This document shows, piece after piece, positions 11,645 through 24,423 of a DNA stretch of 64,000 bases (position 1 is the first letter of the stretch; each line of letters starts with the position of its first letter). The position numbers were made by a program, and so were the translations under genes. The stretch comes from Owenia fusiformis (taxonomy: Eukaryota > Annelida > Polychaeta > Sabellida > Oweniidae): NCBI GenBank assembly GCA_903813345.2, contig CAIIXF020000010.1, positions 27,612,425-27,676,424 of the forward strand, written 5' to 3'. A model generated the notes under the pieces. That model worked only from the letters and a program-made list of their open reading frames with translations. It ran no database searches and was not told where the DNA came from.

Positions 11645-12260
11645 GTCAACTCGTACCCAAGACAAGTCGTACCCAAGACAACTCGTACCCAAGACAACTC
11701 GTACCCAAGTATATATTTTGTTTTGAATCAAACATTGGACTGGGAATGTGAATAGATATACATATTATAATTGTAACATACTGTTCAGAATAGTTTAAAG
11801 TTTGAAGAAGAATTTTCGGAAGAAATTGATTTAATTTTGTGACATTTTGAGCTAAGTGTCAATTTATATTCAATTTGACTATTATTTTATATTGGTCACA
11901 GATTCAGGATGTTTGAGTGAAGAGACATATGTTTATAATCATTTTTCAAAATATTGTATGTTTATGAATGTTTGGAACAAGTGTCAGATCTAATGTTGTA
12001 ATTATATTTATTTATATATATGTTTGACAAAAAAATGTTGAGAACAAGCGCTTCAAGCACTTTTTTTATTTAATAAAAAATGCTTTACTGATCCATTGAG
12101 AAAAAATGTCGTCTAAATTCAAAAAAATATTCACATTATAACATGAAAGCATTACAAATTCAATTTTTTCCCTAACCCATAATACTGAAAATAAGCTTGG
12201 GTACGAGTTGTCTTGGGTACGAGTTGTCTTGGGTACGACTTGTCTTGGGTACGAGTTGAC
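11645..12260. mobile_element. Foldback element whose inverted ends are 16 bp tandem repeats
   Basis: The left end (about 11645-11709) consists of tandem copies of CAACTCGTACCCAAGA. The right end (about 12196-12260) is its inverse, GGGTACGAGTTGTCTT repeated. One unit in each arm carries the same variant (AAGTCG instead of AACTCG) at the matching position, so the arms are copies of each other and not independent arrays. The 490 bp interior is AT-rich and non-coding. No clear target duplication is visible. Confidence 0.75.
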
Positions 12261-12304
12261 TAGGAAGCAGAGGTATCACACCTCTGATCCGTCGAGTTAA
12301 AAGT

Positions 12305-14270
12305 AGCCTACCCTGCGTGCAGAGTCTAGTTAAACTACAGAAGACGAAACTCTCTTTTAAGAAGTGAAGTCAAACGAATGCAAAGGGTAAAAGTAGCCTC
12401 TCCGTCCTTTAAAAACAGTGCATGAGCGTTCTCTGCTGCAAGCGCCGTCTGGGCAGGGCAGTCTTCACGGGTGGTTATTTTAACATTACTTTTGGTTAAG
12501 ACTATTCTTTATACCCATAGATCTATTTTTGATTATTTCATCATAACTCTTATTTATCGCCATTAAACAGCCAAAATGCGACGAATATGCATCGTTTAAT
12601 AGAGATAGAACAAGCAATCCATTCTTCAAAATGTATTCACTTCTCTTGAGATCATGTTGGTATTTTAACGCTGTTAACCTTTAAATTGCTATAAAGAACG
12701 CTTATAGTACAACGTTGACTAAACGTCAGGAAGGAGCAATGTCGACACGGATTTGTCTTATTGTCAACAGGAAACGACGGGGAAGCGTAGTCACGAGTAC
12801 CATGTAGAATTAAAAACTTCGGAAGTGTCTTGTTGTATCTTCTTATCTAACTGTCTTTTAATAAGTTTTGTTAAACAATAACATTAGTGATTATATTACA
12901 TGTATTACATTACTTTTCTAACAGTTTGGAATTTCAGCCCCCCGAAAGAAATGTCATCAAATAATCTATAATTATTATGAGGGCTCAGGAAATCCTTTCA
13001 GAATTGATATCTCGATCTGTCATCATAGAATAAGGTGATACAAGACAATTTTTGTTTTCAGATGTGTGAAAAAAGAAGATCGAAGTTGATTCGATGACAA
13101 GTAGCCTACACCTCAATTAAAAAGGAACAATATACACACATGTATTTAGCCTCGTCCAAAAACGCTTACGACTTTCCAAGAAATCTAGCACCCTTCCAAT
13201 GAGTTGCATTTCTCAACTGATGATATTGAAGATAACGATTAACGCCTTCTTATATTAATATAATATGAAACACGGCATTACAAAATGTCACCACCTAGTT
13301 GCTCACAATATTGTTAGTTCAATCTTAAGTCAGATTTGAATTTGTGGGAACTTGTAGATGATTTTGAAAATAAAAATTGGTCAATTTGAAGCAAGTTGAA
13401 AAAATACCTGTTTTTACCGTGAGAAGGTCATTGAAGGTGAAATCTCAAAAGTCAGATTTGAACTTCTGAGAACTTGTAAATGATTTTGAAAAAATTGGTC
13501 AAATTGAAGCAAGTTGAAAAAATACCTTTTTGACCTTGAGAAGGTCAAATATTTTTGATCTTGAAAATGTCATTGAAGGTCAAATCTATAGTCAGATTTG
13601 AAATTTTGAGAAATTCTAGATGATTTTGAAAAGTTAAAAAAGACCTTTTTGACCTTGAGAAGGTCAAATCTCAAATCTAAAGTCAGATTTGAACTTCTGA
13701 TAACTTGTAGATGATTTGAAAAAAGGTCACTTTGAAGCAAGTTGAAAATACCTTTTGATCTTTTTTTACCTTGAAAAGGTCACCAAAGGTCAAATCTTAA
13801 ATATAAAGTCAGATTTTGAAAAAGACTTAAGTCAGTCTAAACAGTGTTTGTTAAGTTATTGGAAGTTTGAAGAATTGTTACAGACGCAAACCGCCGATCA
13901 CCAACAGCCAACCGGCGTCACAAAAACGGAGACCACCACAATTTATCACATACTAGTTGGTGTGTCTAATCACAACTGTTCTGATTACTTATGTAACGGT
14001 GTATTTTTTAGAATACAACCAAGTCTGTTTCAGGTGAAATGTACTACATAGTATGGTTAGCCTAACATTAAAAGTCAAATTTGTTTAAGTCAAAACTCAA
14101 TAATTTTATTACAAGTTCTTTAAACATACCTCATTACTTTTCCGGAAACGCGTCCTGCGTTCTTCCCTATTATTAGCCGCGTCATTTTTACCCTGCACGC
14201 ATAGTCTAGATATAAACTACCGACGAAGCTCTCTTAAGAAGCGAAGTTGAACGAATGCAAAGGATACTTC
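12305..14270. repeat. Direct repeat pair, about 85 bp copies 1.88 kb apart
   Basis: The text at about 12310-12390 (CCCTGCGTGCAGAGTCTAG, then AAGTCAAACGAATGCAAAGG) returns at about 14191-14268 in the same orientation with substitutions. The region between holds a tandem repeat (13328-13830) and otherwise unrecognised sequence. The pair could be ends of a decayed element or two copies of a short repeat. Confidence 0.6.
13328..13830. repeat. Degenerate tandem repeat, roughly 110 bp units
   Basis: AGTCAGATTTGAA, ACTTGTAGATGATTTTGAAA, TGAAGCAAGTTGAAAA and ACCTTGAGAAGGTCAAAT recur in that order four to five times with unit lengths varying by deletion. It is AT-rich and non-coding. Confidence 0.8.
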
Positions 14271-14591
14271 TAGTACGTCATTTAGGGTGCGTGTCTGTAA
14301 ATGTTCTACGTGTTATAAAGAGTATGCCATCTATCAATGCGGCATAGCTTTAAAAGCATTCATACGTTCGCATTTAGCGTAGCATATACAGAGAAGCGTG
14401 CATCACTTATACAGGAACATATGGATTCAATTATGGCTGAAAGCGACCTTTATTATCTGTGTTGTTTTTTATTTAAGGAATAAAATGATGGGCCGTTCAA
14501 TATGATGAAATTCAGCACGAGTTGAATGTCATACAGACAGAGCACGGACCGAAGGTGAATGCATTTGTACTGACATTCTGTTCAACGATAT

Positions 14592-15913
14592 GTGCCAAAT
14601 ACCATAAATAAATTTCTAGGCTCATGCTCAAAGTGTTCCTAATACCATAAATGCATCTCTAGTCTTATGTTCAAAGTGTGCCAAATACCATGAATGCGCC
14701 TCTAGGCTCATGGCACAAAGTGTATCAAATACCATAAATGCGCCTCTAGGCTCATGCTCAAAGTGTGCCAAATACCACAAATGCACACAAGTACCACAAA
14801 TGCACCTCTAGTATCATGCTCAAAAAGTCCCAAAAACCACAAATGTATCTCTAGGCTCATGTTCAATGTGTACCAAATACCATAAATGCATCTCTAGGCT
14901 CATGCTCAATGTGTACCAAATACCATCAATGCATCTCTAGGCTCATGCTCAATGTGTGTCAATCACCAATAATGCATCTCTAGGATCATGCTCAAAGTAT
15001 CCCAAATACCATCAATGCATCTCTAGGCTCATGCTCAAAGTGTGCCAAATACCATAAATGCATCTCTAGGCTCATGCTCAAGGTGTGCCAAATACTATAA
15101 ATGCATCTCTAGGCTCATGCTCAATGTGTACCAAATGCCATAAATGAATCTCTAGGCTCATGCTCAATCTGTGTCAAGCACCAATAATGCATCTCTAGGC
15201 TCATGCTCAATGTGTACCAAATACCATCAATGAATCTCTAGGCTCATGCTCAATCTGTGTCAAGCACCAATAATGCATCTCTAGTCTCATGCTCAATGTG
15301 TACCAAATACCATCAATGCATCTCTAGGCTCATGCTCAAGGTGGGCCAAAATACCACAAATGCACCTTTAGGCTCATAACACAAAGTGTGCCAAATACCA
15401 TAAATAAATTTCTAGGCTCATGCTCAAAGTGTGCCTAATACCATAAATGCATCTCTATTCTTATGTTCAAAGTGTAACAAATACCATAAATGAATTTCTA
15501 GGCCCATGCTTAAAGTGTGCCAAATACCATTAATGCATCTCTAGGCTCATGCTCAAAGTGTGCCAAATACCATAAATGCATCTCTAGGCTCATGCTCAAG
15601 GTGTGCCAAAATACCACAAATGCACCTTTAGGCTCATAACACAAAGTGTGCCAAATACCATAAATGCATCTCTAGTCTTATGTTCAAAGTGTAACAAATA
15701 CCATAAATGCGCCTCTAGGATCATGCTCAAAAAGTCCCAAAAACCCACAAATGTATCTCTAGGCTCATGCTCAAAGTGTGCCAAATACCGTAAATGCATT
15801 TCTAGGCTCAAGCTCAAAGCGTGCTAAATACTATTAATGCATCTTTAGTCTTATGCTAAAAGTGTACCAAATACCAAAAAGCACATTTAAGCTCACCTTT
15901 AGGCTAAATACCA
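14592..15913. repeat. 43 bp satellite array, about 30 copies
   Basis: The unit is TGCCAAATACCATAAATGCA followed by TCTCTAGGCTCATGCTCAAA and GTG, 43 bp in all. Variants include CACAAATGCACCTTTAGGC and TATGTTCAAAGTG. Short open frames across it on both strands are by-products of the periodicity. Confidence 0.95.
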
Positions 15914-16128
15914 TAACCTGCCAAATTGATGACGAATACAACTTACATTCTTGGACGATTTTCCTTGAGTTCCTCCTTTAATCGGTTTCTCGATCAAAAA
16001 TATATTCATTAGGCCTATATCCATGATACAGTATCCTGTTCCATGATTTTATAGAGAATGTGTCTGTCCGTAAGAACAATAGTATGTTATACACAATGGT
16101 GTAACAAATTCGCTGTCATGATAACGTT

Positions 16129-16392
16129 ATGCTCAATGTGTGTCAAGCACCATTAATGCACCACTAGGCTCATGTTCAAAGTGTCCCAAATACCGTAAAT
16201 TCATCTCTAGGCTCATGCTCAAAGTGTGTCAAATACCACAAATGCACCTTTAGGCTCTTGACACAAAGTGTACCAAATACCATTGATGCATCTCAAGGCT
16301 AATGCTCAAAATGTAACAAATACCATAAATGCATCTCTTGGCTCATGCTCAAAGTGTGCTACTGCAACATACAATAAAGTGTGCCAAATACC
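16129..16392. repeat. Second block of the 43 bp satellite, about 6 copies
   Basis: This is the same 43 bp unit as at 14592-15913, separated from it by about 215 bp. Both blocks end in the same non-satellite text (CCAAATACCATAACCT, then a GACGAATACAACTTA segment and CGATTTTCCTTGA at about 15910-15970 and 16390-16450). The block together with its right flank was therefore duplicated as a unit. Confidence 0.9.
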
Positions 16393-16459
16393 ATAACCTA
16401 CCAAATTGACGACGAATACAACTTAGTACATTCTTGAACGATTTTCCTTGATGAAAACA

Positions 16460-18332
16460 TGAATTCAACACCGTATAACTTTTTTACGTAGATGAGTAAG
16501 TTTTACGTAGCCTACACCGCCGTTTGCTCCATTGAACACTCTATCTACAGAAGAAATGCAACAAGACTCCATCATTATTGAAAATACCATTTCAAAATTA
16601 GAGGAGTTGCGCTTTCGGGCCACTCTGTATTTTGTTTCAGTGATATTGGTTTTTAAACGACTTTTTACAATAATTATTCGCAGATGAACTTTGTTTAACC
16701 ACCCAATAAAACCTAAATAAAATTGCCACTTTAAAAAGTGCCCACTTCAATTTAGTGCCGCAACATTTAATCATTGTTAAAACGGATATTTAAATGGTTG
16801 TAACTGGCTGTTAAGTTGTTGAGCTTAAGTGTAAATTGATTATGTTTAACTAAATCATAAGACGTCTTCCGCCTAGTTAAGGCTATATCAAAAAGGTTCA
16901 TAGTAAATTAAAGAGGACGATATAACATCTGTGAATATAAAAGAAACTTTAGCCGCTCATCTCAGATCTCCTTCTCTCAACCAAGGCAGTAAAGGTGCTG
17001 TGACCACAATGCCTCAACATGGTTTGACTGAAAGACTCAAACACAATTTTAGAATTGTACAACATAAAGGGAAATAAATATATACATACATACATACATA
17101 CATACATACATACACACATACACACAATGACAATTTATCATTGGAATGAGGAGAAAATGGCGCAGTTTTCCACCTCTAATGGCTCTATTTTAAGTGTAAT
17201 CTAGATCGTTTCTTTTTCACCATAGACTGTTATTCTTATCTTTGTTTACGGACATATTTCCTTCTTCTCTTGAAAGTATCATCACCGATGCTGGGAACCA
17301 GCATAAAGCTTCCAACAGATAAAACAAAATAGTTTTTTGATACCATTTTCGTGTTAGTTTTCACACATTTAAGAGCTTTAAATATGCTAGAGTAACAATG
17401 TGACGATCTCTTACTCACCCAAATATTGAGTACCTGTTTCGTTTGTGTCCGTATTTATGGTGGGAAATACTCACTGGTTTGACAATCTAACATTCGCCAT
17501 ACCATACCTGGTTCTTTAACACGCCAAATTGAATTAATCTATTGTTGTGGAATACTAGTAGGCCTACGTTGGCCTTGGAACAATATTTTTCTGCAACAAA
17601 GTAGAGAAAACCACGTTTGAAAGAAGACAAAAATCAACGACTCAAAGTGAATATTGACTTGACTTATATGACATATAAGTGACCTTTACAAAATTATGAT
17701 GTATCACTTGGTCAGTGCAAATAACATTGATGATACATAAGGAGAAATTGTTTTGGCAATGAATAGCACATACGACTAAACGGAGAGCACATCATGTTCC
17801 TTGATTGGATTCGCTATTTTGTGGATTTGGCGTTTTGTAATCCATCTCATTCTATAATCGGAACGAAATAAAAAAGATTGCATACTCTACTAAGTGTGAC
17901 TTTCATATAAAAACAAAATGCGATGGGGTAGACTAGCTTTTTATAATGGCGCCATCCACGTTGGTATATTTGTTGGTCTCATCAAAATATTTTGAAGAAC
18001 TTTTATAATTGGGTTCGTTTGATGATAGGCGAAGAACTTACAATACTTGTTGATATATTTGCCATTCACTGTCCAGGGGTGCCGTTTTCTATATAGTAGT
18101 TTGCATTTAAGACATAAAATAAGTTGTTTTGGAACCAAGACGCTTGACCCCATATTATAGATCATAAAAATGGTCATTAATAGACGTTATTTGATCCGTG
18201 ATTTTTGCATAGAAGACACGGGGAGCTGGTCCGATCACGGACATTTAGTCCATGTTTGATATACCATTCGCATTATATTGTCATTTGGTTCCTGCTCTAT
18301 TAATACACAACGATACTATACATACATACGTA
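16460..18332. other. Intergenic stretch without a supported gene
   Basis: I see no exon-like or repeated structure except a (TACA)n microsatellite at about 17081-17128. The open frames are short and have no protein character. Confidence 0.5.
17081..17128. repeat. (CATA)n microsatellite
   Basis: About ten tandem CATA units, the last ones interrupted by CACA. Confidence 0.95.
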
Positions 18333-18494
18333 CAGGCCCAATTCTCGCAAAGAGATTCACTTTGATTAATTTGGCCCAAAATCACATGAAAAATGCTCAG
18401 AATCTGCATAATGCTAAAAGAAGTTTTTGGCCAGGGAGGATGGGGGGGGGGGGTCTCGCCCGAACCCCTCTCCCCCCCCGTGGCTACGGGCCTG
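18333..18494. mobile_element. Possible small MITE with a G-run
   Basis: CAGGCCC at 18333 and GGGCCTG ending at 18494 are inverted. The right end contains a run of ten or more G and a C-rich tract before GTGGCTACGGGCCTG. The inverted match is only seven bases and there is no clear target duplication. Confidence 0.3.
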
Positions 18495-18867
18495 ACACAT
18501 CTGTGTAGAATATTCAAGGTCTGTATGGTAATTTCTTAAATCAGGATCGTTATATCAACAAAATCTTGCGTTTATCTATTTCATAACCATTTAGTTCGGA
18601 CTTATCTCCTAACACGTAGAATAAACCTGAAGTAGCCAGACATAAGCAATTCATCTAAATCACACTTTTTTATTATACGCAGTAAGATAACAGTCATTCT
18701 TCTACAAAATCACCCGGCAATGTCTACTCAAAGATTTCACTTCTGTAGAAATTAATCAACATTGTGTATCAGAATGTCAGAGCAAAGAGGGATCGGAGGG
18801 GAGTCAGAGACTTTATTCTTTATTTTTGGTCTTACAAAATGCGACTACTTGTATCAGGAAAGCACTA

Positions 18868-21573
18868 CAGAGTGGGCCAAAAAACGTACATATCTTTTAT
18901 TCTGATATAGACCTAACCTTTTTGAAAAATGAAAAGCTTTCGCAGTTGTTCCTGTAATGAAATAAATAAATCCTCGGGAGTTTCTAGATAATAAAGGTAA
19001 ACAGACATTCTAGTGTCTATATGAAAAACAAGATGATTTTCGAAACAACGATTTTACACTGAGATTCCTGATTTGCATCTAAAAATATATTTAGAATCGA
19101 TCGCCAAATTGTAAATATGGACGTTTTTAGCCCTTCATGTTTTTGCTTTAAAAAAACGACTTGACAATGCACTGTAAATCATTGTTCGTAAGTAGGACAG
19201 CAAAAACAACCACTTTTGGTGTGAGGGGCATTAGGCCCCAACATTTGTCTTGAACAATTTTTTTAACAATTGTGTTAAAAAATGTTCGTGTTCCCCTTGT
19301 GAATACCCAAACCCGCCTCTGACAATAGAGCATGATATAATCCTCATCTCAAGTGACTGGAGAAAGTTGGATCGATTAGATAAGTAGAGGGCCGAGTAGA
19401 TCATGATTCATTCAGGAAGATATATTGCACCCATCTAGATGGTCGAGAAGGTCAAGTTTAGCTCTTCATTAGCCAGATCACTTACCGACTTTCGGACCAC
19501 TAACCTTATACTCATTGTTATCGAATACCAATAGTTCTACCCAATCTTACAGCACTTTATTATTGTATCAGAATTGATTCACAGATCGCTTGGATTATGA
19601 GGGTAGACTTATGATGTGCTACTTGGCATAAGTTATTAAGTGATAACTTATCGTTGAGTATGTTTGAATTGCAAGATATCTGTTTCATAATATGTGGTTA
19701 TACTTTTCTACATTTATCGATTTCGAGGGTTTGTTCATTTTAATTCACAATATTTCAGTTGCTCCAATACAATACAATACAATACAATACAATACAATTA
19801 CAATACAATACAATACAATTACAATACAATACAATACAATACAATACAAGTTCAGTTTGTTATGACCACCTTGGAAGTTCAAGACTGGTCAGTTGGTCTG
19901 TCGATAGTTTCGATGCGAAGGAAGGCTTGTGGCCATTTGAACTGGTGTGCATTTATAAGTAATAGTTACATCACTCAGCAGCCGCATAGCCAGGGTTTGC
20001 AAAGAAGGGGCTTTTATTGTTGGGGGGGGGGCATATGAGTTCTACTCTTTTAGTGAAGTTATTTAAATTCAAGTTGCCAAAATTAAAAAAATATGTAACC
20101 ACATATTGATCGACTAAAGTTTATTGGTCGTTCATCTTCACCAAGTAATGACATATCAACATGTCATAGAGATATAAAATGATAATGGTTAGTTTGACAT
20201 ATAGCATTTTAAGTGCATTGAAGGCCAAGTGGATAGATGATTTATTTTACAGGCGGGGCTCAAGGTATAGACACATAGTCCAACATATAAATCTAAAAAC
20301 ACTGGAATATGAACGTTGCTTTCAGATAAGTAACAATTATATCTTAATTCAACGTCTACTTTTTAGATACTCATTTCAAGCACATATACTCGTAGATCGA
20401 CATGTTAAAATCTTTGAAAATGAGAGAGACATCTTGTTATCAAATGAAGGCATTGGGCTGAAACGGGATTTGAACGGAAGTTGAACTCATTAATTATTAT
20501 TAATTGAATATAAGATAATACAAAAGATTGAAACAAAAAACTTAAATTACAGCTGTAATATCGTAAAAATGTCAACGGAATTAGAAAATCAAAGATACAT
20601 ATTCGTCTAGCATTCTTAGCATCTCTAATGTTAGCTGTTTTATTAAGTTTACAAACGTGCTTAAGTGTATATCTTTGGAGCAAGTTGTTGTAAGTGGACT
20701 GCATTTTCAAATTGAAAATATCCAGAGAAATGTACCACCTTGATTCAGATCGAACATAAACTTTCCAAAATACATGGAGATCACTGTTTTTCATCCAGTA
20801 GTGATTTGTGAATTTGAACATATTTTGGGTTTCAGTTATTTCTATATCAGATTTGTACGGCATACAGTTTGCTTGTTGAGCTTAAGGGAAGCCGCATTCC
20901 ATGTGTATATTCTTATTTGTCAACCTACTTGATAAGGTTTGTGGTTCGCGTTAAAGACAATCAAAAATATCAAGTAAGAATTTACATCCACTAGCAACGA
21001 ATATAAGTTGATCCAGGTCAAATAGCACTCAATTAGGATTAGGCAATATTCTTCCGAACGGTTAAAATGAAGTAAATTAAGATGTGAGTCAAAGGTTTGT
21101 TTAAAATATCACACATGGAAGTAGCCTCTTTAGAGCGTATACACACACTTGATCACTGTAACACACACTTACCATAATTTCCATTGCTTGTACAATATAC
21201 ACCCCTGTTCGCGAATATATACAAGCAACTGAAGAGCGCAACACAGAAATATGCCCCAGTATTTGGATAGCAGAGGAATATACATACGTCGTCGATCAAA
21301 CGCTTTTCTAGCTTTGGTTTTCAAGTATCTTTTAAGTTATTTGTAACAATAAAATTGTTTAGAAATCGAAGGAGTTATCTTTTCATATTTGAAATACTAT
21401 ATATCAATTGCAAGTACTAGTTTAATACATCCAATGTTTATATGAGTTAATTTTTTCTCCAAAAACTGTATACTAGACCGCACCTTTCTATGTCTGTCAC
21501 AATAGGAAACAACTAGTATACGAAAACAATCTAATTCGGTTTGGAAAAGCCATACATATATTGGCCCACCTTG
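18868..21573. mobile_element. Possible mariner-type element, 2.7 kb
   Basis: The left end CAGAGTGGGCCAAAAAACGT and the right end (inverse: CAAGGTGGGCCAATATATGT) are similar and both abut TA (18866-18867 and 21574-21575). The GTGGGCCAA core also matches the ends of the mariner-type element at 4817. No transposase is recognisable; the minus-strand frame at 20405-20863 (152 codons) has no motif I know. The interior holds an (AATAC)n microsatellite. It may be two unrelated ends that happen to face each other. Confidence 0.4.
19768..19849. repeat. (AATAC)n microsatellite
   Basis: About sixteen AATAC units with two interruptions where the unit is AATTAC. Confidence 0.95.
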
Positions 21574-21575
21574 TA

Positions 21576-24344
21576 AATGTACGACGAACATTTTCACTGT
21601 TGAAAAGAGAACTAAACTCAGTCAGTAGTTGGTACATAAATGTGGTAGTTAAGCTAGCATTATGCAAGTTTGCCTTCTGTGAGTCGTAGCAGCGGAAGTC
21701 GAAATAAATGTTTCTAATCAAAATTTCTTTATATTATTCTAAGTGAGTGATATGTGTATCTCATGTAGTTGGTTGAACCTAATCGTCTGTTGACATGGTT
21801 GATGACAGGGATATTTTCTTTTATATGTTATTACAGTCATGCAATAATAAATATGATACAAAATATGTGTAAACAATCCAAATCACCATATGGTGTTCCA
21901 CTTATGTTGCGGATATGATATGATACGATATTAAATGATGTACCCTATGATATGATTGCACTTTTAAAGGTGTGATAGATGTTTTCAAAGACATGCCTAA
22001 TTTTCTATTCCAATTTTACAAGTTTAACTTTAATTTAACGTTGATGTTGCATTAAATCTTTCACTGCAGCCCGAATAGTTGTCGGTTACCCATCACCCAT
22101 TTGGTCCTTCACCATGTTCACCAGCTATATTTTGAACCAGTGACCCCATATGGGTTTGGTGGATAAAAACTGATTGATGGATGTTCCTGATCTGGTACTC
22201 TCTGCTGGTATACATCTGTTTTATAATGTAAACTAACATGGATGGTTCTATCCTCATCATCTTTGAAGGTCTCTAATTAGTTATCTTTGAGGCAATCATG
22301 TCAAACTAGAAACGATGGAACATACAACTTTAGCTAATTTCAGGAATAAAGACCATGTGATATCAATTGAGATAGTGCTTGGTAAAAATCCAAAAGTGGT
22401 CCACCAGCTAAACATATAGTTGTTAAGACTTTTTATATTTTTGTTCACCTCAGTCCGAGGTTTCATTTAATCCAGAGTTTATGACCTGATTTTGGTAAGT
22501 CATAAAATTTTATATGCTTGATTAAGAACTATTTTATTTCCTATCTGAAAATGTCTACACTTTAGCTTTTTGAGGTATCTGGTTTATTATGATATATCAC
22601 AGACATTGTTTTTGGATATACTGTTACACCGAGAAATATGTGAAGTTGCAGAAATGAATTCATGTTTCCACAGATGTAAGTAGGAATCAAAGTTTTTTGA
22701 TATAATGCAAATGGTTACACATTTCAAGGTCGTGATCCGAACATGATATAAACACTAAACGAAATTTGTTACATTCTTCTACCAATTATTGTTAACCTCT
22801 AAAGTCAACGTGATATAATTAACGTAGGGTTGGTTGTTTTTATGAATGAAATTTTCTGTTTTTTATTTCTCCATTAGTAATTGATGTACGCAGACACAAA
22901 GGAGATTAATGACTCTCAAAACTAGGTCACGAGGGGTCCATTATGTCATATCGACCTCACAAATCATCGAATGTCTTACGTCACGTAATTATAAGCCTTG
23001 CTGTTTCAATCCCATGGAAATGTAAACTGACGAGAGTAATATAATATAATTACGTAACCTGTCATCAAACGTGAAATTCATTTCCATGGAATTTAAGAGT
23101 TTCATAGAGATTACTACTTTAGACACCCTGCCCCTTTGTGTAGACGAAAACCGACATAAGCCAGATTCACCCATCTACTTAAAGTCTACCCTCAAGGTCT
23201 ATATTATGTTTTTAATTAATTTAGGACGACATGTAAACTTAACAACTGATTTCAATCAAAGGGTGCTTAAACCTTTGTTAACCATTGTTTATACTTCACA
23301 TTACAAGTTATTTAGAAGTAACATAGCTATGAATTACATTCACTAAGGAGTTAAATGGATCATAATTTATAGGTATCTGATTAAACATGATTAATGTTAT
23401 TAATTCGTTAAGTGACCCAACCTCTAAATAAATCCAAGTGCAAATAACATGAAATCAGGATAATACAATCCTTCTTCTTGATTGTTGGAAGAACCAAAAT
23501 TTTAAAATTCTCTGTGCCTATGATAGACGGAAGCAACGTGAAATGAATCAACTGGGGAAGAATTACTATAACCCCAGTCACGTTTGCTATACGGTGGGCG
23601 TACGGTGGCCGTAGCTTCACAAAATCGATATGTTAAATCTACATAATACAGCTTAAGCTTATTTTGTGTTGCATATTCCTCTCGATTTTGGGAAACTATG
23701 ACCCGCCGTAGATCGAATGTAACTAAGGCATTAACGAGCAAAAAGGAATCTATCAAAAACATATATTTGACAGTAATATTACATTTTCCTGTCGTAAAAT
23801 ATAAATTCTGATTTACCAACTGATTACTGCAATTATATATAGTCATATTGTATCAGTAAGTCAAGTTTCGATTTATGTATCATTTTCACCAATTACAGCA
23901 GTTTGAGAAGAAAAAGCGAAGTACTACCAACGTTACAAGTGGGCAAATATTCTGAGCCAGCCTGTACTGTTAGTCGTAGTATCGAGACACAGTGCGGCTT
24001 TGTGGCAGATGAAAGTAGAAGCCCATTGGAAGGACAGGGCCAACAACTACTGCGCGATACAATTAAACTAAATTACAGTATACAGTTCATGTTTATACTT
24101 GCGATGCAGAAACGATTTATATTTTGGAAGGTATATATCATTTCTGATATGTAGTACTTAATAGTAATAATACGCTATTTAAAAGTCGACTTTCAGATGT
24201 TTGGATTGTATTTAGCCAGTGTGTTGCCGGAGTATACTGTTCCATTGTAGACAGATTAAAGTTGATTTTTGATAGCCACGAGGCCGGATCTAATTCAAGT
24301 CTCTCTCATATACACGTGGATTATACTTTTGCTTAACTCTTCAG
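21576..24344. other. Intergenic stretch upstream of the ADAMTSL5-like gene
   Basis: No gene is supported. One member of the CTACGG MITE family lies at about 23568-23728. A small inverted pair built on CCATGGAAATG lies at about 23012-23091. Promoter elements cannot be identified reliably. Confidence 0.5.
23568..23728. mobile_element. Small member of the CTACGGCGGC inverted-repeat family
   Basis: The left end carries ACCCCAGTCACGTTTG followed by TACGGTGGGCGTACGGTGGC. The right end carries CCGCCGTAGATCGAATGTAA, the inverse arrangement. The same motif order is found at about 35922-36032 and 58423-59100. Confidence 0.6.
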
Positions 24345-24423
24345 GGATGTGAAACGTAGAAAGATGCAAGGGGAATACATCCTCGTATTCTATGGATTGT
24401 TAACGTTGGGGCAATATATACAA
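24345..24423 (+). CDS. ADAMTSL5: ADAMTSL5-like gene, first coding exon (signal peptide)
   Basis: ATG at 24364 has A at -3. It opens a 20-codon frame, MQGEYILVFYGLLTLGQYIQ, and then a consensus donor GTAAGT at 24424. The hydrophobic run YILVFYGLLTL is a plausible signal-peptide core for a secreted protein. The exon ends in phase 0, matching the phase of the next exon. A pyrimidine-rich acceptor (CTTAACTCTTCAG) ends at 24344, so a separate 5' UTR exon may lie upstream. The assignment is inference from signal-peptide character, phase and donor; the intron that follows is 7.2 kb, so another first exon is possible. Confidence 0.5.

Noticed and set aside
15596-15827. Open frames on both strands with repeated peptide motifs
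   Set aside because: They are products of the 43 bp satellite periodicity and are not a repeat protein.
14592-16392. CRISPR-like regular repeats
   Set aside because: The 43 bp units are contiguous with no unique spacers, and the genome is animal. It is an ordinary satellite.
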